Translations under genes and position numbers: made by a program
Part shown: positions 53,519 to 63,844 of the stretch, one piece after another
How positions within the stretch are numbered: position 1 is the stretch's first letter
Layout: every line of letters starts with the position of its first letter
Origin: Rhodococcus sp. HM1
GTDB lineage: Bacteria; Actinomycetota; Actinomycetes; Mycobacteriales; Mycobacteriaceae
Length of the DNA: 64,000 bases
Assembly (NCBI RefSeq): GCF_023218075.1
Contig: NZ_JALPTB010000003.1
Coordinates: 153,566 to 217,565, forward strand
Direction: 5' to 3'
Notes under the pieces: model-generated
Told to the model about the DNA's origin: nothing
The model's database searches: none
What the model saw: the letters and a program-made list of their open reading frames with translations, nothing else

Positions 53519-53842
53519 GTGCCGACCGCAACTGTGCCCACCACGACGACCGTGACCGTGACCGAGATCGTCGTCGCGATCGACCGGACCGGGGCGGCAC
53601 GTGTGCGTGAACTCCCGTGCCGACAGGACAACCCGGACCTGTGGTTCGCCGAGACCCCGGCCGAGCTCGAGCAGGCCAAGGCGCTGTGCACCGGCTGCCC
53701 CATCCGCACGCGCTGCCTCGCGGCGGCACTCGATCGCGCGGAGCCGTGGGGTGTGTGGGGCGGCGAGATCTTCGATCGCGGAACCGTCGTCGCACGCAAG
53801 CGTCCCCGGGGTCGCCCCCGGAAACAGTTGGTGTGCGCGTGA
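53519..53842 (+). CDS. whiB7: Antibiotic-resistance regulator WhiB7
   Basis: A 107-residue Wbl protein. The cluster cysteines are in LPCRQDN and CTGCPIRTRC, EPWGVWGGE is the WhiB7-type turn, and the C-terminal RGRPRK is the AT-hook that reads the AT-rich promoter element. WhiB7 binds the principal sigma factor and switches on intrinsic resistance genes after translation inhibitors. The GTG follows AGAAGGAGG at five to six bases. Its N-terminal 35 residues are Thr/Val-rich. Confidence 0.95.
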   Translation: MPTATVPTTTTVTVTEIVVAIDRTGAARVRELPCRQDNPDLWFAETPAELEQAKALCTGCPIRTRCLAAALDRAEPWGVWGGEIFDRGTVVARKRPRGRPRKQLVCA

Positions 53843-53889
53843 ATTCGTGACCACTCCGGACCCGGTCCGGGGCCCTCGGGATCAGGGGA

Positions 53890-55233
53890 TCACTCGAGGA
53901 CCTCGGACCGGTCGTCCGTGAAACCGGGCAACCATTCCGACAGGATGCGCATGTACGGTGCGTACGCGTCGAGCTGCGCGCAGATTCCCACCGAGCCCAG
54001 CAGCACCCGGAACACACTCACGTACTCCGGCGGCAGGTTCAGCGTCCGCGCGGTGCGGAACTGCGGGCTCGAGAAATCGGTGGCCGTGCCGGCGGCCTTC
54101 TGCAGCCACGCCCGCGTGAAGTGGAACGATTCGGTGCGGATCGGATCGGTGAACGGCCGGAGGTAGTCCGCGATCTCGCGGTCCGTCACCTCCTTGCCGG
54201 GCAACACGAACCGATGCGAGTACAGCAGTTCGGTCAGCTCGTCGAACCGCTCCTCCACGGCCAGGCGCACCATCCGGCCCAGCACCGGCGGCAGCCCGTC
54301 GGGCATCGCCGCGGTCGCTCCGAAATCGATGATGCCCAGGCGGCCGTCGTCGAGCAGCATGAAGTTCCCGGGATGCGGATCGCTGTGCAACAGCCCGACC
54401 ACGGCGGGCGAGGCGAAATGGAACTCGGCGAGCAGCGCCCCCGCGCGGTTGCGCTGCTCGCGGGTGCCGTTCTGGATGATCGCCGACAGCGGTGTTGCCG
54501 AAAGCCATTCGGTCACGACCACTTTCGGTGCGCTCGCGACGACGTGCGGCACCAGGAAGCGGGGGTCGCCGTCGAACGCCCGGGCGAAGGCCCGCTGGTT
54601 GTCCGCCTCGATGCGGTAGTCGAGTTCCTCCTCCGTGCGGGCGGTCAACTCGTCGAGGACCGGACGAACATCGGTCCCCGGCATGACCGTCCCGAACAGA
54701 CCCGCGAATCGTTGCAGCGTGCGCAGATCCGCGCGCAACGCCTCGTCGGCACCCGGATACTGCACCTTCACCGCGACGTCGCGACCGTCGGACCACACCG
54801 CCCGGTGCACCTGCCCGATGCTCGCCGACGCCGTCGGCACGTCGTCGAACGAGGAGAAACGCTCGCGCCAGCGGGTTCCCAGCTGCTGATCGAGTACCCG
54901 GTGCACGGCCTTCGCGGGCAGCGGCGGAGCCTCGGACTGCAGCTTGGTCAGTGCCTCGCGATACGGCTCGGCGAACTCCTCCGGGACGGCGGCCTCCATG
55001 ACGCTCAGTGCCTGCCCGAATTTCATGGCGCCGCCCTTGAGCTCGCCGAGGACGGAGAACAACTGCTCGGCCGCCTTCGCGGCCAGCTCGGCGTCGATCT
55101 CGTCGCGGTCGCCGCCGGCGAGTCGGCGTCCGAAACCGACCGCGGCGCGTCCGGCGATCCCGAGCGGGATGCTCGCCAGCTTGGCGGTGCGGGAAGAGCT
55201 CTTACGGGGAATCTCGGCCACGCCCACCATCAT
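53890..55233 (-). CDS. ABC1/UbiB-family atypical kinase (Rv3197-like)
   Basis: A 447-residue ABC1 kinase-like protein. KxGQ is present as MKFGQALS, the Ala-rich loop as ASASIGQVH, then VAVKVQYPG with the catalytic lysine, LLHSDPHPGNF and GIIDFGAT. The family acts on quinone or other lipids. In mycobacteria this gene, also called a macrolide-resistance ATPase, is in the WhiB7 regulon. Here it is on the opposite strand to whiB7 and convergent with it. The ATG overlaps the preceding stop (ATGA), so it is translated with the cyclodehydratase-like gene. Confidence 0.9.
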   Translation of the reverse strand: MMVGVAEIPRKSSSRTAKLASIPLGIAGRAAVGFGRRLAGGDRDEIDAELAAKAAEQLFSVLGELKGGAMKFGQALSVMEAAVPEEFAEPYREALTKLQSEAPPLPAKAVHRVLDQQLGTRWRERFSSFDDVPTASASIGQVHRAVWSDGRDVAVKVQYPGADEALRADLRTLQRFAGLFGTVMPGTDVRPVLDELTARTEEELDYRIEADNQRAFARAFDGDPRFLVPHVVASAPKVVVTEWLSATPLSAIIQNGTREQRNRAGALLAEFHFASPAVVGLLHSDPHPGNFMLLDDGRLGIIDFGATAAMPDGLPPVLGRMVRLAVEERFDELTELLYSHRFVLPGKEVTDREIADYLRPFTDPIRTESFHFTRAWLQKAAGTATDFSSPQFRTARTLNLPPEYVSVFRVLLGSVGICAQLDAYAPYMRILSEWLPGFTDDRSEVLE

Positions 55234-56114
55234 GCACGACCGGGCTCCGTCATCGGTCCGCACGTGCATCGCGGATGCCGGAACCAACGGCGTGTCGTGA
55301 ACCGGTGCGCGCCGAGGTCCACCTCGAGGGTGCGGTCGATCAGGATCGGCGCGTTCTCCGGCCGGCCGGCCGCGAGGGCGTCGATCTGCCCGACCGCGAC
55401 CGCCGCGGTCGCGAGGACCACGGCAGGGTCGGCGCGTCCGACCCGGCCCCACAGCTGGGTCGCCAGGTGCGGCCACGCGGGATCCAGATCGGTGCGAGCG
55501 AGGTCCGCGCAGCGCAGGCAACTGGTCCGGCCGGGGACCACGAACGGGCCGACGACACCGCGTCCGTCCCGGAGCCGGACCGGAAGGTGCGGGATCCGGT
55601 GCCGCATGAGATCCAGGACGAGATTCGGATCCGGCGTCAGATCGTCGGTGAGCAGTACGCAGTGCACGTTCCAGGTCGTGACGTCGCTGGTCTGCGGATA
55701 CGAACCGGACCGCGACACCCGCACCGACGACACCGTCAGGTGCGCGGCGACCGCATCGGCGATCGGACCGTCTCCGTGGATCCGCACGCGCGGTTCCGTC
55801 GTGGTGGCCGGACCGGTGTGTGCCGCGGGGTCCCACAGCGCCCCGCACGCGACGAGATCGTCGAGGATCGCGTCGACCGCGGCCGCGTCCATGCCGCGAT
55901 CCGCGACGTGGGCGAGCACCGTCTCACGCGGGTGGCGACCGTCGAGCATCCGCAGCACGGTGAGCAGATCGAACGTGTCGATGCCCTCCGGTGGGGCCAG
56001 CAGGGCACCCGTCTCGGGTCCCCAGCCGAGCTGGACGGTGCCGTCCGGGCGGCGCAGCAGTTCGAGGCAGGGGTCCAGGGCGGGGCCGGACGGGTGCGCA
56101 GGTGACGACGTCAT
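55230..56114 (-). CDS. Cyclodehydratase/leader-binding-like protein (TIGR03882 type, Rv3196-like)
   Basis: A 294-residue protein resembling the E1/ThiF-derived part of TOMM (thiazole/oxazole-modified microcin) cyclodehydratases, with an N-terminal winged-helix-like leader-binding region (about 30-95). A CLRC pair at about 210 and CTC near the C-terminus fit its structural zinc site. No YcaO partner or precursor peptide gene is seen nearby. It is coupled to the ABC1 kinase gene by a four-base overlap. ATG at 56112-56114 was chosen over a start 33 bases upstream. The function is unknown. Confidence 0.7.
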   Translation of the reverse strand: MTSSPAHPSGPALDPCLELLRRPDGTVQLGWGPETGALLAPPEGIDTFDLLTVLRMLDGRHPRETVLAHVADRGMDAAAVDAILDDLVACGALWDPAAHTGPATTTEPRVRIHGDGPIADAVAAHLTVSSVRVSRSGSYPQTSDVTTWNVHCVLLTDDLTPDPNLVLDLMRHRIPHLPVRLRDGRGVVGPFVVPGRTSCLRCADLARTDLDPAWPHLATQLWGRVGRADPAVVLATAAVAVGQIDALAAGRPENAPILIDRTLEVDLGAHRFTTRRWFRHPRCTCGPMTEPGRA

Positions 56115-56209
56115 GACGTCGAGTCTGACAGCCGCCTGGTCCGGCAACGCCCCCCGATCAGCGGGTTATCCACAGGCAGAAACCGGTTGCTGCCTGCGGA
56201 AACAGGGCG

Positions 56210-57685
56210 TCAGGCCGATTCGTCGGGACCGGCCTCGCCGCCCTGCTCGCCGTTGCCCTTCTCCTTCTCCGCGCGCTCGCGTTCCTCGACGGCCCGCAAC
56301 TGGGCGATCGGATCGTCGAACGCCCCGGTGTCGCCGCCGAGAACCCGGTCGACGAATCCGGCCGGGCTGTCCAGGTCGGACGACTCGGGAAGCAGGTCCG
56401 GATGGGCCCACACCTTGTCCCGCGCGTCCGTACCGGCCTGCTCGGTGAGGGTCCGCCACAGCGCCGCGGCCTCCCGCAGCTTGCGCGGCCGCAGTTCGAG
56501 GCCGACCAGCGTCGCGAAGGTCTGCTCGGCGGGACCGCCCGACGCACGCCGGCGACGCAGGGTCTCGCTCAGCGCCGACGTCCCGGGGATCCGGTCGCCG
56601 AGCGCGTCGGACACGACGGTCTCCACCCAGCCCTCGACGAGCGCGAGCAGTGTTTCGAGCCGTTCGAGCGCCTGCTTCTGTTCCGGGGTGGTCTGCGGTT
56701 CGAGGGCGCCCTGCTTGAGAATCTCCTCGAGCTTCGACGGATCGGTCAGCGCGGACGGGTCGAGGCCCTGCGCGAGATCCTCGATGGCGGAGAAATCCAT
56801 GCGGATGTTGCGGGCGTAGTCCTCGACGGTCGAGAGCAGCCGCTGCCGCAGCCACGGCACGTGGCTGTACAGACGCTGGTGCGCCGCCTCGCGGGCGGCC
56901 AGGAACACCAGCACCTCCTGCGCGGGCTGTTCGAGGCCGTCACCGAACTTGTCGATCGCTTCGGGCAGCAGCGCCGCGGTTCCGGCCGGGCCGAGCGGCA
57001 GGCCGATGTCGGTGGAGGTCAGCACCTCCTTCGACAGCTGGCCGAGCGCCTGACCGAGCTGGGAACCGAACGCGAGCCCGCCCATCTGCCCGAACATGCC
57101 GAGCATGGGGCCGGCCATCTGCCGGGCTTCCTCGGGCAGGCCCTGGATCCACATGCCGTTGATCTGCTCGGCCACCGGATCGCACAGCCGCTTCCAGGTG
57201 TCGAGAGTGTTCTCGAGCCACTCGACCGGCGTCCACGCGACCGTGCGGGTCGCGCCCGCCGGGAGCGTTGTCGCACCGTCGAGCCACAGTTCCGTGAGGT
57301 GCGCCGCGTCGCGGATCGCATCGGCTTCCCCGGAGGAGACCGGCGTGAAGGACCCGACCTGCTGCCGGGCCAGTTTCATGGCGACCTCGTAGTTCACCGG
57401 CCCGGTGCCGCCGGTGCCCATCGCGTTGCCCATCCCGCTGAGCATCTGGCCGAACTGGGAGAGCATCTGGCCGAGCTGGGCGGGGTCGAAGCCCTGGGCG
57501 CCGAACGGGTTGGCGCCGGGGTCACCACCACCGAACGGGTTCGCACCGCCCGGCAGCCCGAAGCCGAACGGGAAGCCGCCGGACGCACCGCCCTCGGATC
57601 CGGACCCGCCGGTGCCGGAGCTGTCGTCTTTCTTCCGGTCCGGGTCGTCGTCGGAGTTCGAGAAGCCGAAAGGCGTGTCGCTCAT
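56210..57685 (-). CDS. DUF2342 putative zinc metalloprotease (Rv3195-like)
   Basis: A 491-residue protein. The N-terminal 90 residues are a flexible Gly/Asn/Phe/Pro-rich segment (repeats such as GGANPFGGGDPGANPFG), followed by a mainly helical domain. AAREAAHQRLYSHVPW resembles the family zinc-binding helix. The family is annotated as zinc-dependent metalloprotease or F420-biosynthesis-associated, and neither has been proven. The ATG at 57683-57685 lies inside a 25-bp tandem duplication that also copies its upstream region. Confidence 0.78.
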   Translation of the reverse strand: MSDTPFGFSNSDDDPDRKKDDSSGTGGSGSEGGASGGFPFGFGLPGGANPFGGGDPGANPFGAQGFDPAQLGQMLSQFGQMLSGMGNAMGTGGTGPVNYEVAMKLARQQVGSFTPVSSGEADAIRDAAHLTELWLDGATTLPAGATRTVAWTPVEWLENTLDTWKRLCDPVAEQINGMWIQGLPEEARQMAGPMLGMFGQMGGLAFGSQLGQALGQLSKEVLTSTDIGLPLGPAGTAALLPEAIDKFGDGLEQPAQEVLVFLAAREAAHQRLYSHVPWLRQRLLSTVEDYARNIRMDFSAIEDLAQGLDPSALTDPSKLEEILKQGALEPQTTPEQKQALERLETLLALVEGWVETVVSDALGDRIPGTSALSETLRRRRASGGPAEQTFATLVGLELRPRKLREAAALWRTLTEQAGTDARDKVWAHPDLLPESSDLDSPAGFVDRVLGGDTGAFDDPIAQLRAVEERERAEKEKGNGEQGGEAGPDESA

Positions 57686-57732
57686 GTATCCAACGGTACA
57701 AGGCGTCCATGTATCCAACGGTACAAGGCGTC
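57683..57732. repeat. Perfect 25-bp tandem duplication over a start codon
   Basis: Bases 57683-57707 are repeated exactly at 57708-57732. Each copy includes CAT (the reverse of the ATG start) and the adjoining 22 bases with TTGTAC and TTGGATAC-like elements on the minus strand. The duplicate ATG is out of frame with the DUF2342 protein, since 25 is not a multiple of three. Confidence 0.95.
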
Positions 57733-57797
57733 CGACGGCGATCGGTCCTGCGTGGTCACGCTGATCGCGAACATCGGCTGCCGCTACCCTGGACCGG

Positions 57798-58823
57798 GTG
57801 AATCGACGGTTCGTGACGCCGCTCGCGGTGCTGGTCCCCCTTCTGGCTCTGGCGGGTATCGCCACCAACGTGAAGGTTCCGTACGTGGCGCTCGGCCCGG
57901 GGCCGACGTTCGACACACTCGGCGAGGCGGACGGCAAGCCCGTCGTACAGATCGACGGCATCGAACCCGACACGACCACCGGTCAGCTGCGGATGACCAC
58001 TGTCGGCGTCAACGACCAGCTGACTCTCGCGCAGGCACTGACGGTGTGGATCAGCGACCGGTACGCGCTCGCCCCGCGCGAGACCGTGTATCCGCCGAAT
58101 GTCAGCAAGGACGACGTCCGTGCCGCCGACCAGGCGCTGTTCACCCAGTCCGAACGCAGCGCCGAACTCGCCGCGCTGCACCACCTCGGTCTGCCGGTGA
58201 CGGTGCGGGTCGCGCAGGTCGGCGAGGACGCGCCCGCGACCGGCGTGTTCCGCGAGGGAGACCAGATCGTCGCGGTCGCGGGGGAGCCGGTGACCACGGC
58301 CGGAAGCGTGCAGCGCGCCGTCGGGGCGGCCGCACCGGGTACGGAACTGGCCGTCCAGGTCCGCCGCGACGGCATGGACGAGGACGTGCAGGTCACCGTC
58401 GCGGCGCGTCCGGGTGACCCGGAGAAGGGCTACCTCGGGATCACCACCGAAGAGGTGCCCGAGGTGCCGTTCACCGTCACCTTCAACCTCGCCGACATCG
58501 GCGGCCCCTCGGCCGGCCTGATGTTCAGCCTCGCCGTCGTCGACAAGCTCAGCCCCGGCCCGCTCAACGGCGGGCTCGCCGTCGCGGGCACCGGCACCAT
58601 CGATTCGGACGGCAAGGTCGGACCGATCGGCGGCATCACCCACAAGCTCGACGGCGCGGTCGACGACGGCGCGACCTACTTCCTGGTGCCCGCGGACAAC
58701 TGCGCCGAGGCCCTCACCGACGTCCCCGACGGGCTGCAGCTGATCCGGGTCGAGTCGCTCGACGACGCGATCGACGCCCTCGCGACCGTCGCCGCCGGTG
58801 GCGACGCACCCACCTGCGCGTGA
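57798..58823 (+). CDS. PDZ-Lon-type S16 protease (YlbL family)
   Basis: A 341-residue secreted or membrane-anchored protease. One N-terminal membrane segment (about 7-25) is followed by a PDZ domain (about 135-215) and a Lon-type proteolytic domain. The catalytic Ser is in GGPSAGLMFSL and the Lys in GGITHKLDGA. It corresponds to Rv3194c. Family members cut cell-envelope or division proteins. The GTG start is 65 bases from the tandem duplication. Confidence 0.9.
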   Translation: MNRRFVTPLAVLVPLLALAGIATNVKVPYVALGPGPTFDTLGEADGKPVVQIDGIEPDTTTGQLRMTTVGVNDQLTLAQALTVWISDRYALAPRETVYPPNVSKDDVRAADQALFTQSERSAELAALHHLGLPVTVRVAQVGEDAPATGVFREGDQIVAVAGEPVTTAGSVQRAVGAAAPGTELAVQVRRDGMDEDVQVTVAARPGDPEKGYLGITTEEVPEVPFTVTFNLADIGGPSAGLMFSLAVVDKLSPGPLNGGLAVAGTGTIDSDGKVGPIGGITHKLDGAVDDGATYFLVPADNCAEALTDVPDGLQLIRVESLDDAIDALATVAAGGDAPTCA

Positions 58824-58833
58824 CCGCGGGACG

Positions 58834-59433
58834 TCAGTCCTCGTCGGGTTCGAGCGTCGCGTAGAGCGCGGCGACCAGGTTCGGCGCCAGGTTCTCGTAG
58901 GTGCGCAGTTCGATGCCCGCGAACGGATCCTCGTCCTCGGTGGGGCGCAGCTGCAGCAGGCACAGCGACGGCCCGTCGCGCAGCACCCCCGCGATCAGGC
59001 GCGCCTCACGCCGCTCGGGATGACTGTGCGCCGCGAGCCGCGCCGCCTCGTCCGCGGCGTGCGCGTCGGCCAGCCGCGGCGCGAGCGCGTCGTCGAGATC
59101 GGACTCTGCGCTGGGCGGCAACACCACGATCTCCTGGACCAGCACACACCCGGCCACCGACGACGGCCAGCTGGTCGTCGCCAGGAATTCGTCGAGCGCG
59201 GGACTGCCACCCTCGACGTCCTCGGGGAAGGCGTCCTGTTCGATCGGGGTGTATTCGCTGCCCTCGTCGAGCCGGTCACCGAGCGATGGTTCCTCCGCAG
59301 CCAGCAGCGCGGTCGGGACCAGCGCGAACATCACCGGCGGACGGCCCCAGCCGTCGGCGTCGACGAAGTCGACGATCTCGCCGACGCAGCGGCGCAGGCC
59401 TTCTTCGGAGGGGACGGGAAGATGCTCACTCAC
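58834..59433 (-). CDS. PPA1309-family conserved protein
   Basis: A 199-residue acidic protein of unknown function, common in actinobacteria. Conserved segments include GRPPVMFALVPTALLA and ARLIAGVLRDGPSLCLLQLR. No membrane segment or catalytic motif is seen. The GTG at 59431-59433 has AAGGA upstream. It is convergent with the PDZ-Lon gene, ten bases away, and divergent from the UPF0182 gene. The 205-base spacer to 59638 shows no site I would name. Confidence 0.75.
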   Translation of the reverse strand: MSEHLPVPSEEGLRRCVGEIVDFVDADGWGRPPVMFALVPTALLAAEEPSLGDRLDEGSEYTPIEQDAFPEDVEGGSPALDEFLATTSWPSSVAGCVLVQEIVVLPPSAESDLDDALAPRLADAHAADEAARLAAHSHPERREARLIAGVLRDGPSLCLLQLRPTEDEDPFAGIELRTYENLAPNLVAALYATLEPDED

Positions 59434-59638
59434 CGTCCTATCCTTGCACCGTGAGCCGGCGGTGAATCACCGCGGCTCACGGGACCGGTTCCGTGAGTCC
59501 GCCGATTCGGCGGCAGGAGCGATTCGTTCCGTAGAGTTGGGGCGAAACGGTCACCGGTGTACGCGCGCGGCGCGCGATGCACGGGGGCGAGCAACTGCGG
59601 CGTGATCCGGCGCCGCCGAAGAGTTGGGAGTGTGACAC

Positions 59639-62629
59639 GTGGGAATGAGGCCCCCATCAGGGGTACCCACCCTGTCCAAACGCAGCAAGGTTCTGCTGAT
59701 CCTCGCGCTGGTGGTGGCGGCCTTGTTGTTGCTCGGTCCCCGGCTCGTCGACGCATACACCAACTGGCTGTGGTTCGGTGAGGTGGAGTACCGCGACGTG
59801 TACGTCAAGGTGCTGGTGACCCGCATCGTCCTGTTCGTGGTCACCGCGCTCTTCGTCGGCGCCGTCGTGTGGCTGGCGATGCTGCTGGCCTATCGATCGC
59901 GGCCGGTGTTCGTGCCCACGGCCGGTCCCAACGACCCGGTCGCGCGATACCGCACCACGGTGATGACCCGCATGCGCGTGTTCGGGCTCGGCATCCCGAT
60001 CGTGCTGGGTCTGCTGTCGGGTCTGGTCGCGCAGGCCAGCTGGGTCACCGTGCAGATGTTCTTCAACGGCGGCTCGTTCGGCACCGTGGATCCGCAGTTC
60101 GGGCTCGATGTCGGGTTCTACGCGTTCGACCTGCCGTTCTACCGGTTCCTGCTGAACTGGATGTTCGTCGCGGTGATCCTTGCGCTCATCGCGAACTTGG
60201 TCACCCACTACATCTTCGGCGGTATCCGGCTCGCCGGCCGCGGCGGCAACGTCAGCCGTGCCGCGCGGATCCAGCTCGCGGTTCTCGCCGGTGTGTTCGT
60301 CGCGCTCAAGGCGATCGCCTACTGGCTCGACCGGTACACGCTGCTGTGGAGCGGCCGCAAGGAACCCACGTTCACCGGCCCCGGCTACACCGACATCCAC
60401 GCGGTGCTGCCGGCGAAGCTCATCCTGCTGGCCATCGCGGTGATCTGTGCGATCGCGTTCTTCGCCGCGATCGTGCTGCGGGATCTGCGGATCCCGGCGC
60501 TGGCCACCGCGTTGCTGGTGCTCTCGTCGATCCTCGTCGGCGCGGTGTATCCGCTGGTCGTCGAACAGTTCTCGGTGCGCCCGAACGCCGCGGACAAGGA
60601 ATCCCCGTTCATCGAACGGAACATCGCCGCGACCCGCGAGGCGTACGGCATCACCGACGACAAGGTGGAGTACCGGGACTATCCGGGGGTCGGCACCGCG
60701 TCGCCGAGCGGTGTGCCCGCGGACCTGACGACCATCGCGAACACGCGCCTGCTCGACCCGAACGTGCTGCCGCGCACGTTCACCCAGCAGCAGCAGCTCA
60801 AGAACTTCTACGGGTTCCCGCAGTCGCTCGACATCGACCGGTACAGCGTGGACGGGAAGGTCGAGGACTACATCGTCGCCGCCCGCGAGCTGTCCCCGTC
60901 GAGCCTGACCGGCAACCAGACCGACTGGATCAACCGCCACACCGTCTACACGCACGGCAACGGCCTGGTCGCCGCGCCGGCGAACCGGGTCAACGCGGCC
61001 GCCAGCGAATCGGCGGAGGAAGCCGCCAACAGCAACAGTGGATACCCCGTGTACATGGTCAGCGACCTCGCCTCGCTCAAGGCCGACAGCCAGGTGATCC
61101 CGGTCGAGCAGCCGCGGATCTACTTCGGTGAGGTCATTGCGCAGGCGAATCCGGACTATGCGATCGTCGGTGCCGCCGGCGACTCCGGGCCGCGCGAGTA
61201 CGACACCGACACCGACAAGTACACCTACGACGGTTCCGGTGGTGTCTCGATCGGGAACTGGTTCAACCGGCTCGCGTTCGCCGCGAAGTACGCCGAGCGC
61301 AACATCCTGTTCTCCGGCGCGATCGGCGAGGATTCGAAGATCCTGTTCAACCGCGACCCCCGCGACCGCGTCACCAAGGTCGCGCCGTGGCTGACCGCCG
61401 ACGGCGACGCCTACCCGGCAGCGGTGAACGGCCGGATCGTGTGGATCGTCGACGCGTACACCACGCTCGACAACTATCCGTACGCGCAGCGCAGTTCCCT
61501 CGAGGGTCTCGTCGAGGACAGCATCGACCAGAACACCGGCCGGTTGCTGCCCCGCAAGGAGGTCTCGTACATCCGCAACTCGGTGAAGGCGACCGTCGAC
61601 GCGTACGACGGAACGGTCACCCTGTACCAGGTCGACGATCAGGACCCGGTCCTGAAGGCGTGGATGGGTGTGTTCCCGAATGCGGTGACCCCGCAGGAGG
61701 CGATCACCGACGAGTTGCGTTCGCACTTCCGGTACCCGGAGGACCTGTTCAAGGTGCAGCGCGAGATGCTCGCGAAGTACCACGTGGACGACCCGCGTGA
61801 GTTCTTCACGAACAACGCGTTCTGGTCGGTGCCGTCGGATCCCACCGTCGAGACGAACGCCAACCAGCCGCCGTACTACGTGCTCGTCGGCGACGAGGAG
61901 ACGGCTGCGCCGTCGTTCCGGCTGACCTCGGCGATGGTCGGCTACAACCGGCAGTTCCTGTCGGCGTACATCTCGGTGGACGCCGACCCGAAGGACTACG
62001 GGAAGTTCACGATCCTGCAGTTGCCGACGGACACCCAGACGTTCGGTCCCGAGCAGACGCAGAACGCGATGATCTCCGATACCCGGGTGGCGTCGGAACG
62101 GACGTTGCTCGAGCGGTCGAACCGCATCCACTACGGCAACCTGCTCACCCTACCGATCGCGGAGGGCGGCATCCTGTACGTCCAGCCGATGTACACCGAA
62201 CGCAACTCGACCGGAGGCAGTACGTCCACGTTCCCGCAACTGTCGCGGGTGCTGGTGAGCTACCGCGAACCGGGACAGGGCGGCGGCGTGCGCATCGGCT
62301 ACGCTCCGACGCTGGCAGGCGCGCTGGATCAGGTGTTCGGCAGTGGCGTCGGCAATGCGGCCACCGCGCCGGGCGGCGAATCGGCACCGACCGCACCGGC
62401 GGAGCCGGGCGCGAACGGTGAACAGGCGCAAGGGTCCGTGCCGCAGCCCGCACCGCAGCCGGCGGCGCCGGCTCCGGTGCCCGCGGACCGGGCCGCCGCC
62501 GTGAACGAACTCGACGCCGCGCTGACCGAGCTGAGCAACGCGCAGCGCAGCGGTGACTTCGCGGCCTACGGCCGGGCCCTGGAACGGGTCCAGAGGGCGG
62601 TCGACGCCTACCAGGCGACCGGCGGCTGA
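59639..62629 (+). CDS. UPF0182 large membrane protein
   Basis: A 996-residue protein with seven membrane helices in the first 320 residues and a large extracytoplasmic domain. Features include YTNWLWFGEVEYRDVY, MFFNGGSFGTVDPQF and a Pro/Ala-rich linker (about 895-945) before a short C-terminal coiled segment. It corresponds to Rv3193c, for which no function is established. The start is GTG. An ATG two codons later is also possible. A strong terminator follows. Confidence 0.88.
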   Translation: MGMRPPSGVPTLSKRSKVLLILALVVAALLLLGPRLVDAYTNWLWFGEVEYRDVYVKVLVTRIVLFVVTALFVGAVVWLAMLLAYRSRPVFVPTAGPNDPVARYRTTVMTRMRVFGLGIPIVLGLLSGLVAQASWVTVQMFFNGGSFGTVDPQFGLDVGFYAFDLPFYRFLLNWMFVAVILALIANLVTHYIFGGIRLAGRGGNVSRAARIQLAVLAGVFVALKAIAYWLDRYTLLWSGRKEPTFTGPGYTDIHAVLPAKLILLAIAVICAIAFFAAIVLRDLRIPALATALLVLSSILVGAVYPLVVEQFSVRPNAADKESPFIERNIAATREAYGITDDKVEYRDYPGVGTASPSGVPADLTTIANTRLLDPNVLPRTFTQQQQLKNFYGFPQSLDIDRYSVDGKVEDYIVAARELSPSSLTGNQTDWINRHTVYTHGNGLVAAPANRVNAAASESAEEAANSNSGYPVYMVSDLASLKADSQVIPVEQPRIYFGEVIAQANPDYAIVGAAGDSGPREYDTDTDKYTYDGSGGVSIGNWFNRLAFAAKYAERNILFSGAIGEDSKILFNRDPRDRVTKVAPWLTADGDAYPAAVNGRIVWIVDAYTTLDNYPYAQRSSLEGLVEDSIDQNTGRLLPRKEVSYIRNSVKATVDAYDGTVTLYQVDDQDPVLKAWMGVFPNAVTPQEAITDELRSHFRYPEDLFKVQREMLAKYHVDDPREFFTNNAFWSVPSDPTVETNANQPPYYVLVGDEETAAPSFRLTSAMVGYNRQFLSAYISVDADPKDYGKFTILQLPTDTQTFGPEQTQNAMISDTRVASERTLLERSNRIHYGNLLTLPIAEGGILYVQPMYTERNSTGGSTSTFPQLSRVLVSYREPGQGGGVRIGYAPTLAGALDQVFGSGVGNAATAPGGESAPTAPAEPGANGEQAQGSVPQPAPQPAAPAPVPADRAAAVNELDAALTELSNAQRSGDFAAYGRALERVQRAVDAYQATGG

Positions 62630-62644
62630 TCGGTAGGTTCGACC

Positions 62645-62685
62645 ACGAAGCCGGGCCCCGCACTCAGTGCGGGGCCCGGCTTCGT
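62645..62685. terminator. Bidirectional terminator, long perfect stem
   Basis: Bases 62645-62664 and 62666-62685 are reverse complements, giving a stem of about 18 usable pairs around a small CTCAG-type loop. It lies between the convergent UPF0182 and rpf genes. Confidence 0.88.
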
Positions 62686-62694
62686 TGCGTTCGG

Positions 62695-63574
<880 letters not shown>

Positions 63575-63688
63575 GGCGGAATGTGGTCCGGGTCACCCTT
63601 TTCCACCTGTTGTCTCGGGTGGCGGACGCCGATTTTCGATTCGGCGGGCCGACGGGTGTCGTCCCCTGGAGGTGGCCGTGCAGGCGAT

Positions 63689-63718
63689 TTGCCTTCGGTT
63701 CGAACGCTCGTGTAACTT
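63689..63718 (+). promoter_or_regulatory. Promoter of the tRNA gene
   Basis: TTGCCT (63689-63694) and TAACTT (63713-63718, preceded by TG) are separated by 18 bases and end 11 bases before the tRNA. Bases 63575-63688 show nothing else. Confidence 0.6.
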
Positions 63719-63729
63719 CGTTTCTGCAA

Positions 63730-63806
63730 CGCGGGGTGGAGCAGCTCGGTAGCTCGCTGGGCTCATAACCCAGAGGTCGCAGGTTCAAATCCTGTCCCCG
63801 CTACCA
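63730..63806 (+). tRNA. Initiator tRNA-Met (CAT), CCA encoded
   Basis: A 77-base cloverleaf with anticodon CAT in CTCATAA. Initiator traits are present: the first base C faces T at position 72, so the acceptor stem starts unpaired, and three G-C pairs close the anticodon stem (GGG/CCC). The T loop is GTTCAAAT. The 3' CCA is encoded in the genome. It resembles E. coli tRNA-fMet along most of its length. Confidence 0.96.
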
Positions 63807-63808
63807 CC

Positions 63809-63844
63809 GAAAGGCCGGCATCCGAATTCGGATGCCGGCCTTTC
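63809..63844 (+). terminator. Terminator after the tRNA
   Basis: A perfect 36-bp palindrome with GAATTC at the centre is followed by CTTTTG. It lies two bases after the tRNA CCA end. Confidence 0.88.
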
